From Nitrospira sp. (lineage in GTDB: Bacteria > UBA9089 > CG2-30-40-21 > SBAY01): a stretch of DNA of 27,489 nt. Below the pieces are notes generated by a model. The model was not told where the DNA came from, searched no databases, and saw nothing but the letters and a program-made list of their open reading frames with translations. A program made the translations under genes and the position numbers. The DNA lies in the NCBI GenBank assembly GCA_005239945.1, contig SBAY01000328.1, positions 1 to 27,489 of the forward strand, in the 5' to 3' direction. This document shows positions 1 through 7,227 of this stretch, in pieces (position 1 is the stretch's first letter; each line of letters begins with the position of its first letter).

Positions 1-1
1 A

Positions 2-127
2 TCAATACCCTATCGAATGTTAGTTGACCCAGGTGCAGATATTACACTATACTGATATGAAATGTCGCCATTAAATTTCGCAGGAGAAAAGTATAATGGA
101 AATAAAGAGATTGAAAACCAAAGGTGA
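2..127 (+). pseudogene. Remnant of a clan AA aspartyl protease-like gene
   Basis: One reading frame enters from the left edge and reads ...YRMLVDPGADITLY, then a TGA at 53-55, then continues in the same frame to a second TGA at 125-127. The MLVDxGADITL pattern matches the active-site loop of retropepsin-like (clan AA) proteases, two intact copies of which lie at 13418-13828 and 15756-16136. Here the catalytic DTG is DPG and an internal stop follows, so this looks like a decayed 3' part. The match is short and the upstream part is outside the window, so a chance resemblance is possible. Confidence 0.35.
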
Positions 128-218
128 AACAATGATAGAAAGAGCAGAAAGTCAATTTTGGGCTTATGGAATAGATAATAACGATGCCCAAAAAGATGAG
201 GTTATATTATGGAATTAA
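96..218 (+). CDS. Small 40-aa protein upstream of the methyltransferase
   Basis: An ATG at 96 follows an AGGAG at 82-86 with nine bases between, a good ribosome binding site. The product is short and charged, beginning MEIKRLKTKGETMIERAE, with no recognised domain. Its stop codon lies ten bases inside the methyltransferase gene (ATG at 209), the overlapping arrangement seen through the rest of this cluster, so translation of the two may be coupled. It could be a leader peptide, a small accessory protein of the restriction system, or the tail of a lost gene. The ribosome site and the overlap are the only evidence that it is real. Confidence 0.4.
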   Translation: MEIKRLKTKGETMIERAESQFWAYGIDNNDAQKDEVILWN

Positions 219-1687
219 CTCAGCAACATCTTTTTCCTCTAGAACAAATTAAAATTCAAAAGCATCAGAATAGGAAGAGCAATAATCAATATTTTACCCC
301 AGAGTTCGCTGTAGAAAAAGCTCTTTCGTTTATCCCAAATTCAAAAATTGAAAATATAATAGATCCCGCAGTAGGTAATGGTATATTCCTCAAAATCGCC
401 GAAAAAAAATGGGATAAAGTGAAACTATTTGGAGTAGATATTGATGAAAAGATTATTGAATATCTTGAAAAATGCAATTTCCAAAATGCTAATTTCTTTT
501 GTGGTAATGCTCTTTTACAAGAAACTTGGCAAAATGGGAAGTTACAAAACATTATTTCAAACGGCAGATTTGATCTTGTTGTAGGCAATCCTCCTTTTAG
601 TAGTTGGTTTCATAGAATTGTAACGCCACAAATTCTATCAAATTATAAATTAGCCCACAGGAATGGTAGACTTATGCGAAGCCAAGCGATAGAAATTCTT
701 TTCTTAGAAATATTTATAAATTTGTGTAGACATAATGGATTTGTAATAATTGTATTGCCTGAGGGTATATTATCAAATCCTCAATATAGGTATATAAGAA
801 GGTTTATATTGGAAGAAACAGAAGTGAAACATATTATAACCTTAGCGAGAAATGTTTTTGAAGATACTTCTGCTAAAACAAGTATTCTCATTTTGCAGAG
901 AAAAAGAAAAGATGCTTTAAATTATCAGACTAATATTAGTCACCTTGAAAAGTCTGGCAATATTAACAATACTATCAAAATAAGGGCTACAGATTTAATT
1001 AACAGAATGGACCACTTTTATTATCATAATTTAAAAAAAAATAGCATTAAAGAACTAATAGAAAAAGGAATTGGATTTAAACTCCTGAAAGATTTGGTAA
1101 TTTATTGCAAAACCGGAAAGACCCTTTATGGAGAAGCGAGAAAATTCTCCAAAGAGGGTTTAAGATTTCTTCACGCAACAAATATTACTGAGATTGGTAT
1201 TAACTATAAAAAAGACGAAAAGTTTATTGATAAGTCAAGCAAGATGTATTTTCCAAATGCATATGCAAAGGTTGAGGATATTTTGTTTGTAAGAGTTGGT
1301 GTCGGTTGTGCTGGTAGAGTGGCAATTGTTGATGACAAAGAAGATGAAGGAATAGTAACTGATTATATTCACATTTTTAGGGTTAAAGAAATCAACCCTT
1401 ACTTTTTAGTTATTTATCTCAAAACAAAATTTGGTAAAGACTTCATAAATCTTTTAAAACATGGAGTTGGAACTGTAAGTATTAACAAAACCGACTTATT
1501 ATCATTACCCATTCCGATTGTTCCAGAAATTATTCAAATAGAAATTGAAAAAAGATATAAAAGCATTCTTGCCGAATATCGGTGGAATGAAAAAATTGTA
1601 TCTCTGATAGATAAAATGTCTTCTTTGATAAATTATCTTGAAGAGGAAATAAATAAACTTGGGAGGGCAAAGTATGTGGAAGTGTGA
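209..1687 (+). CDS. N6-adenine DNA methyltransferase with a specificity-subunit-like C-terminal domain
   Basis: The 492-aa protein should transfer methyl groups from S-adenosylmethionine to adenine in a specific DNA site. The N-terminal half has the gamma-class order: QYFTP at 27-31, SAM-binding motif I (DPAVGNG, 52-58) and catalytic motif IV NPPF at 127-130. The C-terminal part (about 290-480) resembles a target-recognition domain of type I HsdS subunits, with a KTGKTLYGE start, a GxxxTDYIHIF-like strand, a VGTVSINKTDLLSLPIPIV turn and a helical end. Modification and specificity are therefore fused in one chain. No nuclease domain is visible here; the likely endonuclease is two genes downstream (1864-2400). 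The last 14 bases overlap the next gene. The gene is visibly richer in A+T than the metabolic genes to the right, consistent with horizontal transfer. The family is certain; whether the system is type II or IIG-like is not. Confidence 0.9.
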   Translation: MELTQQHLFPLEQIKIQKHQNRKSNNQYFTPEFAVEKALSFIPNSKIENIIDPAVGNGIFLKIAEKKWDKVKLFGVDIDEKIIEYLEKCNFQNANFFCGNALLQETWQNGKLQNIISNGRFDLVVGNPPFSSWFHRIVTPQILSNYKLAHRNGRLMRSQAIEILFLEIFINLCRHNGFVIIVLPEGILSNPQYRYIRRFILEETEVKHIITLARNVFEDTSAKTSILILQRKRKDALNYQTNISHLEKSGNINNTIKIRATDLINRMDHFYYHNLKKNSIKELIEKGIGFKLLKDLVIYCKTGKTLYGEARKFSKEGLRFLHATNITEIGINYKKDEKFIDKSSKMYFPNAYAKVEDILFVRVGVGCAGRVAIVDDKEDEGIVTDYIHIFRVKEINPYFLVIYLKTKFGKDFINLLKHGVGTVSINKTDLLSLPIPIVPEIIQIEIEKRYKSILAEYRWNEKIVSLIDKMSSLINYLEEEINKLGRAKYVEV

Positions 1688-1880
1688 AATGTGTAAAAGA
1701 GAGTTTGATGATGAAGTAATGGCAATGGAAGTAAGATTTGGTTATGTGGACAGTGAAAAAGCAGCAAAAGACGAAAATCAATATATGGCTTTTAACACGG
1801 AAAGTGCGTGGGCTCCGTTATGTGAAAACTGTGCGATTGCTTATATAAAAGGAAATGAAACCAATGAATCAAAAATCTAA
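1674..1880 (+). CDS. Small zinc-ribbon protein in the restriction-modification cluster
   Basis: The ATG at 1674 has GGGAGG at 1661-1666, seven bases upstream; a TTG at 1659 in the same frame is less likely because it lies before that site. The 68-aa product has CEMC at residues 4-7 and CENC near residue 51, two CxxC knuckles that should bind one zinc ion. The gene starts inside the methyltransferase gene and ends inside the next gene (start 1864), so the three are almost certainly translated together. It might help DNA binding by the endonuclease or regulate the cluster. I know no named family for it. Confidence 0.75.
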   Translation: MWKCEMCKREFDDEVMAMEVRFGYVDSEKAAKDENQYMAFNTESAWAPLCENCAIAYIKGNETNESKI

Positions 1881-2400
1881 AGTAATCTTAAAAAAATTCG
1901 TCCAAGAATGTAAGGAATATCTTAACTCTGTACAAATACAAGTAAGAATTGGTAAGCATAAGATTGAACTATCCTCCAGAACTCTATCTGATGTTATAGA
2001 AAAACATACAATTGACTATATGATAGACTATTTTGGTGAAGATAAAGTTCAATTCAAAAACTGGCGAGGTTATGATGTCGTTATACTTCTTCTTGAAGAA
2101 ACCATTTATGTGAACATCAAGACCCAGGAATATAATAAAAACCTTGATGCCACATGGCTTTTTAGTGCATCTGTGGTTAAAGAATTACAAAAACAAGAAA
2201 TTTTTAAACATCTTTATTGTGTAAAATTTGAATATATTAAAGAAAACCAAGATTTTCTTAAGTTCCTATACGCAAAAGTTGCTGGTCCATTATCACAAGT
2301 AGATTTAATTTATTATACAAAAGGCAAAAATCCACCGTGTCGGTTACGAACAGAATTTAATGGTACACACTGTCATTTGAGAAATGAATTTTATGAATAG
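1864..2400 (+). CDS. Candidate restriction endonuclease, PD-(D/E)XK-like
   Basis: This is the expected nuclease partner of the methyltransferase, inferred from position and a plausible active site. From the ATG at 1864 (AAAGGA ten bases upstream; ATG at 1855 is too close to it) the protein has 178 residues. The pattern E46 in a helix, then GYD71, a hydrophobic strand, and VNIK86 fits a PD-(D/E)XK core in which the acidic residue before xK is Asn. The following T87 and Q88 resemble type II endonucleases with an IKT ending. The remaining length is enough for a compact type II enzyme and not for a type I or III subunit. It overlaps the zinc-ribbon gene by 17 bases. The nuclease fold is an inference and the recognition site cannot be read from the sequence. 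Confidence 0.65.
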   Translation: MNQKSKVILKKFVQECKEYLNSVQIQVRIGKHKIELSSRTLSDVIEKHTIDYMIDYFGEDKVQFKNWRGYDVVILLLEETIYVNIKTQEYNKNLDATWLFSASVVKELQKQEIFKHLYCVKFEYIKENQDFLKFLYAKVAGPLSQVDLIYYTKGKNPPCRLRTEFNGTHCHLRNEFYE

Positions 2401-2513
2401 GTTCTCTTAGAATCACTGCACTAGATGTAAAGTATGAATTCAATTCAGATAATAAGAGAATGTATTCAGGTAAAAAGGGAACAATTATCTTAGACGAAGG
2501 GGAAATTGAATAA
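2397..2513 (+). other. Orphan open frame without a start codon
   Basis: After a TGA at 2394 a 38-codon open frame reads LRITALDVKYEFNSDNKRMY and ends ...ILDEGEIE before TAA at 2511-2513. The composition looks protein-like (alternating hydrophobic and charged strands), yet the only ATG is near the middle and has no ribosome site. It may be the 3' end of a gene whose front was lost when the restriction island was inserted. The rest of the 2401-2572 spacer shows nothing else that I can support. Confidence 0.25.
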
Positions 2514-2572
2514 AAAAATGGGGATAAGAATGGGTAAGATTGAATTTCTTCTCAAGGAAATAGGATAAAATG

Positions 2573-3748
2573 ATGAAAAGATATTTATGGACAGTTATAT
2601 TACTCCTGTTACCGTTTTCTGCCTTGGCAGATGAGTGGATAATTGAGGTCGGCGATTCGATGGTCTTGCAAGTGCCTAACTTAGAAAAAATGGCTATTGG
2701 AGACCCAAAAATCGCCGATGTTGTAGTTGTATCTCCCAATGAACTCTTAATTAATGGCATACGTGAAGGCATCACTTCATTACATATCTGGGCAAAAAAT
2801 ACGATTAAAAAACATACCATTCAAGTCATAGAAAGAAAATTCCCACTTCAGGAAATATCTAAGGTAAAAGGATTAGAGAATGTTACCGCCTCGTTTGTCG
2901 GTAAATCATTAGTGTTAAAAGGCATAGTCAAAAATCAACATGAAAAGCAACAGGCAGAAATATTAGCTAATGCCTTTAACGATTGGGTGATAAATCTTAT
3001 TCAGGTAGAAGAACCACTCCAGATTTTAGTTAATTTACAAGTCATAGAGATGAATACAAAGGATTGGTTACAATTAGGGAGTGAATTGGAGGTAAATAGT
3101 AAAGTTGAAGGACGGGAGTATAAGGGAAACACGAGTGGATTCAGAGAGGGATTAAATATTGGTATAGTAAAAAAGGCGGATTTATTACCCAATTTTACCT
3201 TTAAAATAGAGGCTTTAAAAGAAAAAGGCAAGGCAAAAACCTTATCTTCTCCAAGCCTGCTTACTTTAAGCGGTAAAGAGGCTTATGTAAATGTAGGCGG
3301 GAAAATCCCTATCCCGACAGCCGTAACCCAGAATCAAATCACAAGTGATGGGGTGGAATGGATTGATTACGGCATTCAACTCAAGATTACTCCCATAGCG
3401 GATCTGGATAATAATATTAGTTTAAAGATTAATTCCTCTGTTTCAGAACCTGATTGGAGCAACGCGGTTAAGGACATACCGGCTATGACTTCAAAGAATG
3501 TCTTTACTGAGGTAAATGTTAAAAGTAAGGATACGGTGATTTTAAGTGGTTTGACTAAGGTAGAAAAAAGCAGCATCAATAAAAGAGTACCTGTGCTTGG
3601 CAGAATACCTGTTTTAGGGGCATTATTTTCAAGGAAAATAGTGAAGGAAGACGAGACGGAATTGATAATTATTATTACCCCGGAGATTATTACCTCTGGT
3701 GCCCCCGAACAAACCCTTTCTACTATTAAAGAAAAAACGAAGGAATAG
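2573..3748 (+). CDS. cpaC: CpaC/RcpA-like secretin of a Tad pilus system
   Basis: The protein should form the outer-membrane channel through which a Tad (Flp-type) pilus or related substrate passes. It starts with a signal peptide (K-R, hydrophobic run, ALA|DEW). The N-terminal domain ending IREGITSLHIW is typical of the CpaC BON-like region. The C-terminal secretin domain has the VNVGGKIPIP loop, a GIQLKITP strand and the ending VLGRIPVLGALFSRK...ELIIIITPEI, the hallmark of secretins. At about 391 residues it is a little shorter than many CpaC proteins. ATG 2573 sits seven bases after AGGA; ATG 2570 is the alternative and adds one Met. The next pilus gene, cpaE-like at 4598, is separated from it by a two-gene cassette and a transposed palindrome. 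No tadA, B, C or pilin gene is in this window. Confidence 0.85.
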   Translation: MKRYLWTVILLLLPFSALADEWIIEVGDSMVLQVPNLEKMAIGDPKIADVVVVSPNELLINGIREGITSLHIWAKNTIKKHTIQVIERKFPLQEISKVKGLENVTASFVGKSLVLKGIVKNQHEKQQAEILANAFNDWVINLIQVEEPLQILVNLQVIEMNTKDWLQLGSELEVNSKVEGREYKGNTSGFREGLNIGIVKKADLLPNFTFKIEALKEKGKAKTLSSPSLLTLSGKEAYVNVGGKIPIPTAVTQNQITSDGVEWIDYGIQLKITPIADLDNNISLKINSSVSEPDWSNAVKDIPAMTSKNVFTEVNVKSKDTVILSGLTKVEKSSINKRVPVLGRIPVLGALFSRKIVKEDETELIIIITPEIITSGAPEQTLSTIKEKTKE

Positions 3749-3800
3749 TAATATTTCAATTGTTAGGCCAAACATATTGATATTAGATTATAACAGAACC

Positions 3801-4043
3801 ATGAGTAAATATAAATTTACACCATACTTTGAAAATACAATCCTACGTAAAAGGCCATATCTTAAAAAAGAGTGGTGTATTCGAGTAATTGAAAATTCTA
3901 TTGAAGTTGAACCGCAGGAAAACAATCGCTTTCGGTTTTGGGGAAAAATCGAAGAACTTGAAGGAAAAATACTTCGCGTAATAACGCTTGATGATAAGAT
4001 TACAATCCACAATGCTTTCCCAGACAGGAGATTTAAACTATGA
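3801..4043 (+). CDS. DUF4258-like small protein, putative toxin of a two-gene pair
   Basis: The 80-aa product is recognised by its central pattern YLKKEWCIRVIENSIEVEP followed by RFRFWGKIEELEGKILRVIT and the ending HNAFPDRRF. This is the signature of small DUF4258-like proteins that occur just upstream of DUF2283 genes. The stop overlaps the next start by four bases (ATGA), so the pair is translationally coupled. Such pairs are suspected toxin-antitoxin modules in many genomes, but no activity is established that I can cite. I chose ATG 3801 because conservation starts soon after it; no strong ribosome site is visible. An upstream start would run into the secretin gene. The pair interrupts what would otherwise be adjacent pilus genes. 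Confidence 0.7.
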   Translation: MSKYKFTPYFENTILRKRPYLKKEWCIRVIENSIEVEPQENNRFRFWGKIEELEGKILRVITLDDKITIHNAFPDRRFKL

Positions 4044-4258
4044 GGTTAAACTACTATCCAGACACAGATTCTCTTTATATTGATCTGGCTTCCAAACCAA
4101 GCATTGAAAGTCAAGAAGTCTCAGAGGGGGTTGTTCTTGATTATGATGCCGATGGGAATCTTGTTGGTATCGATATTGATAATGCCAGCAAGAAAGTGGA
4201 GCTCAAAGAGTTGAGATTAATCAAACTCCCTGTAGAACTTCAGACCATAGCGGCCTAA
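4040..4258 (+). CDS. DUF2283 family protein, putative antitoxin partner
   Basis: The 72-aa protein starts MRLNYYPDTDSLYIDLASKP and continues EVSEGVVLDYDADGNLVGIDIDNASKKV, the standard DUF2283 pattern (YxxDxDxLYI near the N-terminus, then G-x-x-L-D-x-D-x-x-G-x-x-V-G-I-x-I). These are short beta-rich proteins almost always found beside a DUF4258-like or similar small gene. The ATGA overlap with the upstream gene supports a functional pair. Its stop codon lies inside the GCCTAAT left core of the attC-like site, as is common for genes in integron cassettes. The family is clear; the molecular role is unknown. Confidence 0.85.
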   Translation: MRLNYYPDTDSLYIDLASKPSIESQEVSEGVVLDYDADGNLVGIDIDNASKKVELKELRLIKLPVELQTIAA

Positions 4259-4312
4259 TAAAACGCTACACCTGACCTGTCTAAGACGGACAGATGAACC
4301 TGGTCGTTGGAA
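4253..4312 (+). other. attC-like recombination site
   Basis: Left core GCCTAAT (4253-4259, six of seven to RYYYAAC), followed by AAAACGCTACACCTGACC, an inner hairpin CTGTC-TAAGACG-GACAG, then GAACCTGGTCGTT and right core GTTGGAA (4306-4312). Outer AACG and CGTT can pair. The size (60 bp) and the order core-arm-hairpin-arm-core are those of attC. Pairing of the middle arms is poor, so a simple terminator hairpin is the alternative. Confidence 0.35.
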
Positions 4313-4315
4313 AGT

Positions 4316-4537
4316 TTATGAGAATTTTAATTCAGACATTAGACTTCAGACTTTAGACATCAGACTTAAGTCGTAAGCATTCAGCGTTCAGCCGGAGGCT
4401 TTCAGATGAAGAAAAAGATAATGTATGAACACCTGTCTCATCCAAAAGCTGAAAGCTTAATCTTCCGGCTGACTACTTACGACTTAAGTCTTTAGTCTTT
4501 GGTCTATGGTCTAATGTCTGAATTGAAGTTATGAGAA
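4316..4537. mobile_element. Palindromic MITE-like element, copy A1, with 9-bp target duplication
   Basis: Arms at 4329-4405 and 4449-4524 are near-complete inverted repeats around a 43-base loop. The outer arms consist of degenerate words (TTAGAC, TTCAGAC, TTTAGAC, ATCAGAC). The element is bracketed by the direct repeat TTATGAGAA at 4316-4324 and 4529-4537, a 9-bp target duplication. The loop and inner right arm are nearly the same as in copy A2 (11541-11725). There is no coding capacity; a transposase elsewhere must have moved it. It fills most of the 339-base spacer before the cpaE-like gene. Confidence 0.8.
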
Positions 4538-4597
4538 GGGTTTTTATCTTCCTCGAAATTTATTCTATCCGTACCTGATGGATTATAAGGAATAATT

Positions 4598-5812
4598 ATG
4601 ATGATAAAAATATTAATTGCCGAGGCGAATTTAGAGACTCGGGTAGGATTAAAAAAATTATTATTAACTGCACCTGCTCTGCCGGGTAAGGGAATAGAGA
4701 TAGTCGGTGAGGCAGAAGGTGTTAATGAAGTCGAGGGATTAGTTGCAAAATTATCCCCTGATATTATCCTGATAAGTACGAATTTAAAGGATATTGGCGG
4801 TGTAGAGGTCTCCTGTAAAATAGCTCAAGCATTCCCCTTGTCAAATGTAATAATTATAAGTGAGCATCCCTTGAGTCATGATGAATTAAAAAAGGCAATG
4901 CTCTCTGGTGTGCGTTCTTTTTTAGTTCAACCAATAGACCTACAAGAATTACATAAAGTTATAGAAGAAATTTCTGCACTGGATGCTCATCGCCGCGAAA
5001 ATTTACCAGTTTCCCCGGTTTCTGTTCCCATAATCAAACCAAAGATAATTGCTATGTTTGGGGCTAAAGGTGGGGTAGGCAGGACTTTAATAAGTACTAA
5101 TTTAGCCGTAGCTATGGTCGAGTCTCTTAAATCCCAAAATAAAAAAATTGCCCTTATCGACCTTGATTTACAATTTGGGGATATAGCCATTATGCTTAAT
5201 TTGACCCCGACTAAAACTATTGTTGGATTGTCCAGGGAAATTAATGAACTGGGCAATATCGATGAGGAGTTATTAGAATCATACCTGGTTAAATATCGTG
5301 ATAATCTGGCTGTCTTACCGGCACCATTGAAGCCAGAAGAGGCAGATTTAATCCGGGCAGAACATATTGAAAGGATTTTAGACTTAATCAAAAACAGATA
5401 CTATTATACCATTATTGACTGCAGTCGAACCTTATCTGAGTCTATTTTAGTCGCCTTAGGTATGGCGGATACAATTATTTTATTACTTACCCTGGATATC
5501 CCCACGATTAAAAATGCGAAGTTGTCCTTAGAGGTAATGGAAAAATTGGGGTTTAGTCCTAAAATAAAGATAGTTCTCAATCGGGCTTATACCAAAATGG
5601 GTATTTCTATTGCGGAGGTAAAAGAAGCACTTGCCTCTCCCATCATGGAATTGATTCCCAGTGATGGTCGGGTAGCTATACCTTCAGTAAATGAGGGAAT
5701 ACCTTTTGTCATTAAATACCCAAAAAGTAATATATCCAAAAGCATTAAATCTTTGGCAGAGAAGATTCTCGAGTCACCTGATAAGATTAAACCCAAAAAA
5801 TGGTGGAAATAG
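4598..5812 (+). CDS. cpaE: CpaE/TadZ-like pilus localisation ATPase
   Basis: This 404-aa cytoplasmic protein should position the Tad secretion machinery at the pole or membrane. Residues 1-125 form a receiver-like domain; the position of the phosphorylated Asp (after PDIILI) is S60, so it is probably not a phosphorylation switch. Residues 148-390 are a MinD/ParA-type ATPase with the deviant P-loop FGAKGGVGRT (154-163), in which the signature Lys157 is kept but the usual GK(S/T) Lys is Arg162. LIDLDLQFGDIA is the next nucleotide-binding strand and YYTIIDCSRTLSE the switch region. ATG 4598 has AAGGA six bases upstream. It belongs with the secretin at 2573, from which it has been separated by inserted elements. 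The function is assigned from family; ATP binding may be altered by the Arg. Confidence 0.85.
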   Translation: MMIKILIAEANLETRVGLKKLLLTAPALPGKGIEIVGEAEGVNEVEGLVAKLSPDIILISTNLKDIGGVEVSCKIAQAFPLSNVIIISEHPLSHDELKKAMLSGVRSFLVQPIDLQELHKVIEEISALDAHRRENLPVSPVSVPIIKPKIIAMFGAKGGVGRTLISTNLAVAMVESLKSQNKKIALIDLDLQFGDIAIMLNLTPTKTIVGLSREINELGNIDEELLESYLVKYRDNLAVLPAPLKPEEADLIRAEHIERILDLIKNRYYYTIIDCSRTLSESILVALGMADTIILLLTLDIPTIKNAKLSLEVMEKLGFSPKIKIVLNRAYTKMGISIAEVKEALASPIMELIPSDGRVAIPSVNEGIPFVIKYPKSNISKSIKSLAEKILESPDKIKPKKWWK

Positions 5813-5910
5813 ATTTTTAACCACGAATTACACAAATTGCACGAATTTTTATTTTATAATTCTTCCTTTCCCTTTAATTCGTATAATTTGTGTAATTCGT
5901 GGTTAAAAAT
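5813..5910. repeat. Short palindromic repeat with 21-bp perfect arms
   Basis: The outermost 21 bases at 5813-5833 and 5890-5910 are perfect inverted repeats (core TTTAACCACGAATTACAC); inside them the words AAATTGCACGAATT and AATTCGTATAATTTG also pair. The element starts one base after the cpaE-like stop and ends just before the start of the next gene, so its transcript would fold into a long hairpin that could act as a terminator. I see no flanking duplication. Confidence 0.8.
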
Positions 5911-5920
5911 GGAGAAGATG

Positions 5921-7018
5921 ATGGCAAGTAAAGTCTTTTTTATGAATATGCGGGCAAATTTTGGTCAGAACTCCTTTGCCAAATTTAATAAGTTATTAAA
6001 AAAATTAAAGATAGAGTATCCTGAAAATGCCCTGGTGGCAGTAAAACTCCATTTTGGAGAGATGGGTAACCTTGCTTTTATCCATCCCATCTGGGTCAGG
6101 GAAATAGTCAGTTACCTAAAGAAGTTAGGTGGCAATCCTTTTTTAACAGATACCAATACCCTCTATGCCGGCAGCCGCAAAAATGCACCACTCCATATCC
6201 AGACTGCACTGGCTAATGGCTTTACCTACTCTTGTGTACAAGCACCCATCATCATTGCCGATGGACTAAAAGGAGAGGCAGCCGTTGAAGTCGTTATCAA
6301 CCAAAAACATTTTGAATCGGTAACCGTTGCCCAGGTAGTTCAGGAGGCAGATGTATTAATCAGTTTAGCCCATTTTAAGGGACATAGCTTAGCTGGTTTT
6401 GGCGGCAGTTTGAAGAATATGGGTATGGGTTTAGCCGACCGTAAAGGTAAATTCAAGATGCACTGCGACGCGATACCGATAATAAAAAAAAAGGGATGCT
6501 CTCAGTGTTTAACCTGTGTAAATAACTGCTCTGGTCAGGCGATAACTATTGTAGATAAAATGCCTCAGATTGACCCGACTAAATGTCTTGGTTGTGGTCA
6601 ATGTTTGGTAATGTGTCCAAATAATCTATTTGGAATTAACTGGACAGGAATTTCCCCTGTAATTGTTCAGGAGCGGATGATAGAATTTGCCTATGGGGCT
6701 CTTTTAGGTAAAAAGGCGTATTTTCTTAATTTTATTATGAATGTTAGCCCGGATTGTGATTGCTGTCCACATTCGGATGCCAATATCATCCCGGATGTAG
6801 GAATTTTAGCCTCATTAGACCCAGTAGCCATTGACCAGGCATCACTTGACCTGGTTAATCAACAAATAGGTATTCCCAATACTGCTCTGAAAAGCAATTT
6901 TCGACCAGGTGAGGATAAATTACAGGGAATTAACCCAAAATTATCCGCAGAGGCTCAACTTCACTATGCTCAGGAAATTGGCTTAGGCAGTCGGAGGTAT
7001 GAATTGGAAGAGGTGTGA
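5921..7018 (+). CDS. DUF362 domain protein with two 4Fe-4S clusters
   Basis: The 365-aa protein belongs to the DUF362 family, predicted iron-sulfur proteins of anaerobes whose reaction is not known. The N-terminal half has the family features: VAVKLHFGEMGN, then FLTDTNTLYAGSRKNAPLH, then ISLAHFKGHSLAGFGGSLKNMGMG. Two ferredoxin-type clusters follow, C193-x2-C196-x2-C199-x3-C203 and C222-x2-C225-x2-C228-x3-C232. A third Cys group, DCDCCPHSD, lies in the C-terminal half and may bind another metal. Several in-frame ATGs stand at 5909-5921; GGAG at 5911-5914 best fits ATG 5921. It stands alone between two palindromic repeats and no neighbour suggests a pathway; electron transfer is the safest statement. 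Confidence 0.85.
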   Translation: MASKVFFMNMRANFGQNSFAKFNKLLKKLKIEYPENALVAVKLHFGEMGNLAFIHPIWVREIVSYLKKLGGNPFLTDTNTLYAGSRKNAPLHIQTALANGFTYSCVQAPIIIADGLKGEAAVEVVINQKHFESVTVAQVVQEADVLISLAHFKGHSLAGFGGSLKNMGMGLADRKGKFKMHCDAIPIIKKKGCSQCLTCVNNCSGQAITIVDKMPQIDPTKCLGCGQCLVMCPNNLFGINWTGISPVIVQERMIEFAYGALLGKKAYFLNFIMNVSPDCDCCPHSDANIIPDVGILASLDPVAIDQASLDLVNQQIGIPNTALKSNFRPGEDKLQGINPKLSAEAQLHYAQEIGLGSRRYELEEV

Positions 7019-7027
7019 TGGAGGTAG

Positions 7028-7224
7028 AGTAACCGTTCAGGTTGTTTAGGCTATAGGCTGTAGACTGTTAGCTATTGAGTATTGATGAGCCAAAATCTTC
7101 TCGTTTTCCATGTTTTTGAGTCGTAATCAAAACCGTACTTATCAAATTCCTGAGTTTCATATCATCTCACCTACTTCCGCCCTACAGCCTAAATGCCTAC
7201 AGTCTATCTACCTGAACGGTTACT
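7028..7224. repeat. Palindromic element, copy B1, with 15-bp perfect terminal repeats
   Basis: AGTAACCGTTCAGGT at 7028-7042 is exactly inverted at 7210-7224. Inside, the words TTTAGGCTATAGGCTGTAGACTG on the left face CCTACAGCCTAAATGCC and TACAGTCTATCT on the right in shuffled order. The same ends flank an unrelated interior at 21356-21568 (B2). It occupies the whole spacer between the convergent DUF362 and lipoprotein genes and could terminate both. No target duplication is visible here. Confidence 0.75.
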
Positions 7225-7227
7225 AAA

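Larger units (their letters stand above)
3762..4312 (+). mobile_element. Possible single integron-type gene cassette
   Basis: A GTTAGGC at 3762-3768 matches the GTTRRRY core used by integron integrases. The two genes that follow (3801-4258) end in a 60-base structured site at 4253-4312 that resembles attC. Exchange between the two G|TT points would define a 544-bp cassette. Short promoterless genes with toxin-antitoxin-like character are typical cassette cargo. No integrase is in the window, so this would be an isolated cassette. The right-hand core is GTTGGAA, one base off consensus, so the call is tentative. Confidence 0.35.

Noticed and set aside
53..55. In-frame TGA in the protease remnant read as a recoded codon
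   Set aside because: TGA ends other clear genes in the window (for example the PHP gene at 11541-11543), and the active-site residue is also lost, so decay is simpler.
4329..4524. CRISPR array from the repeated TTCAGAC/TTTAGAC words
   Set aside because: Words are only 6-7 bases, degenerate, without unique spacers of constant length, and arranged as an inverted pair.
5837..5920. Longer N-terminus of the DUF362 protein
   Set aside because: The extra residues are encoded by the 5813-5910 palindrome and the family similarity starts at MASKVFF.
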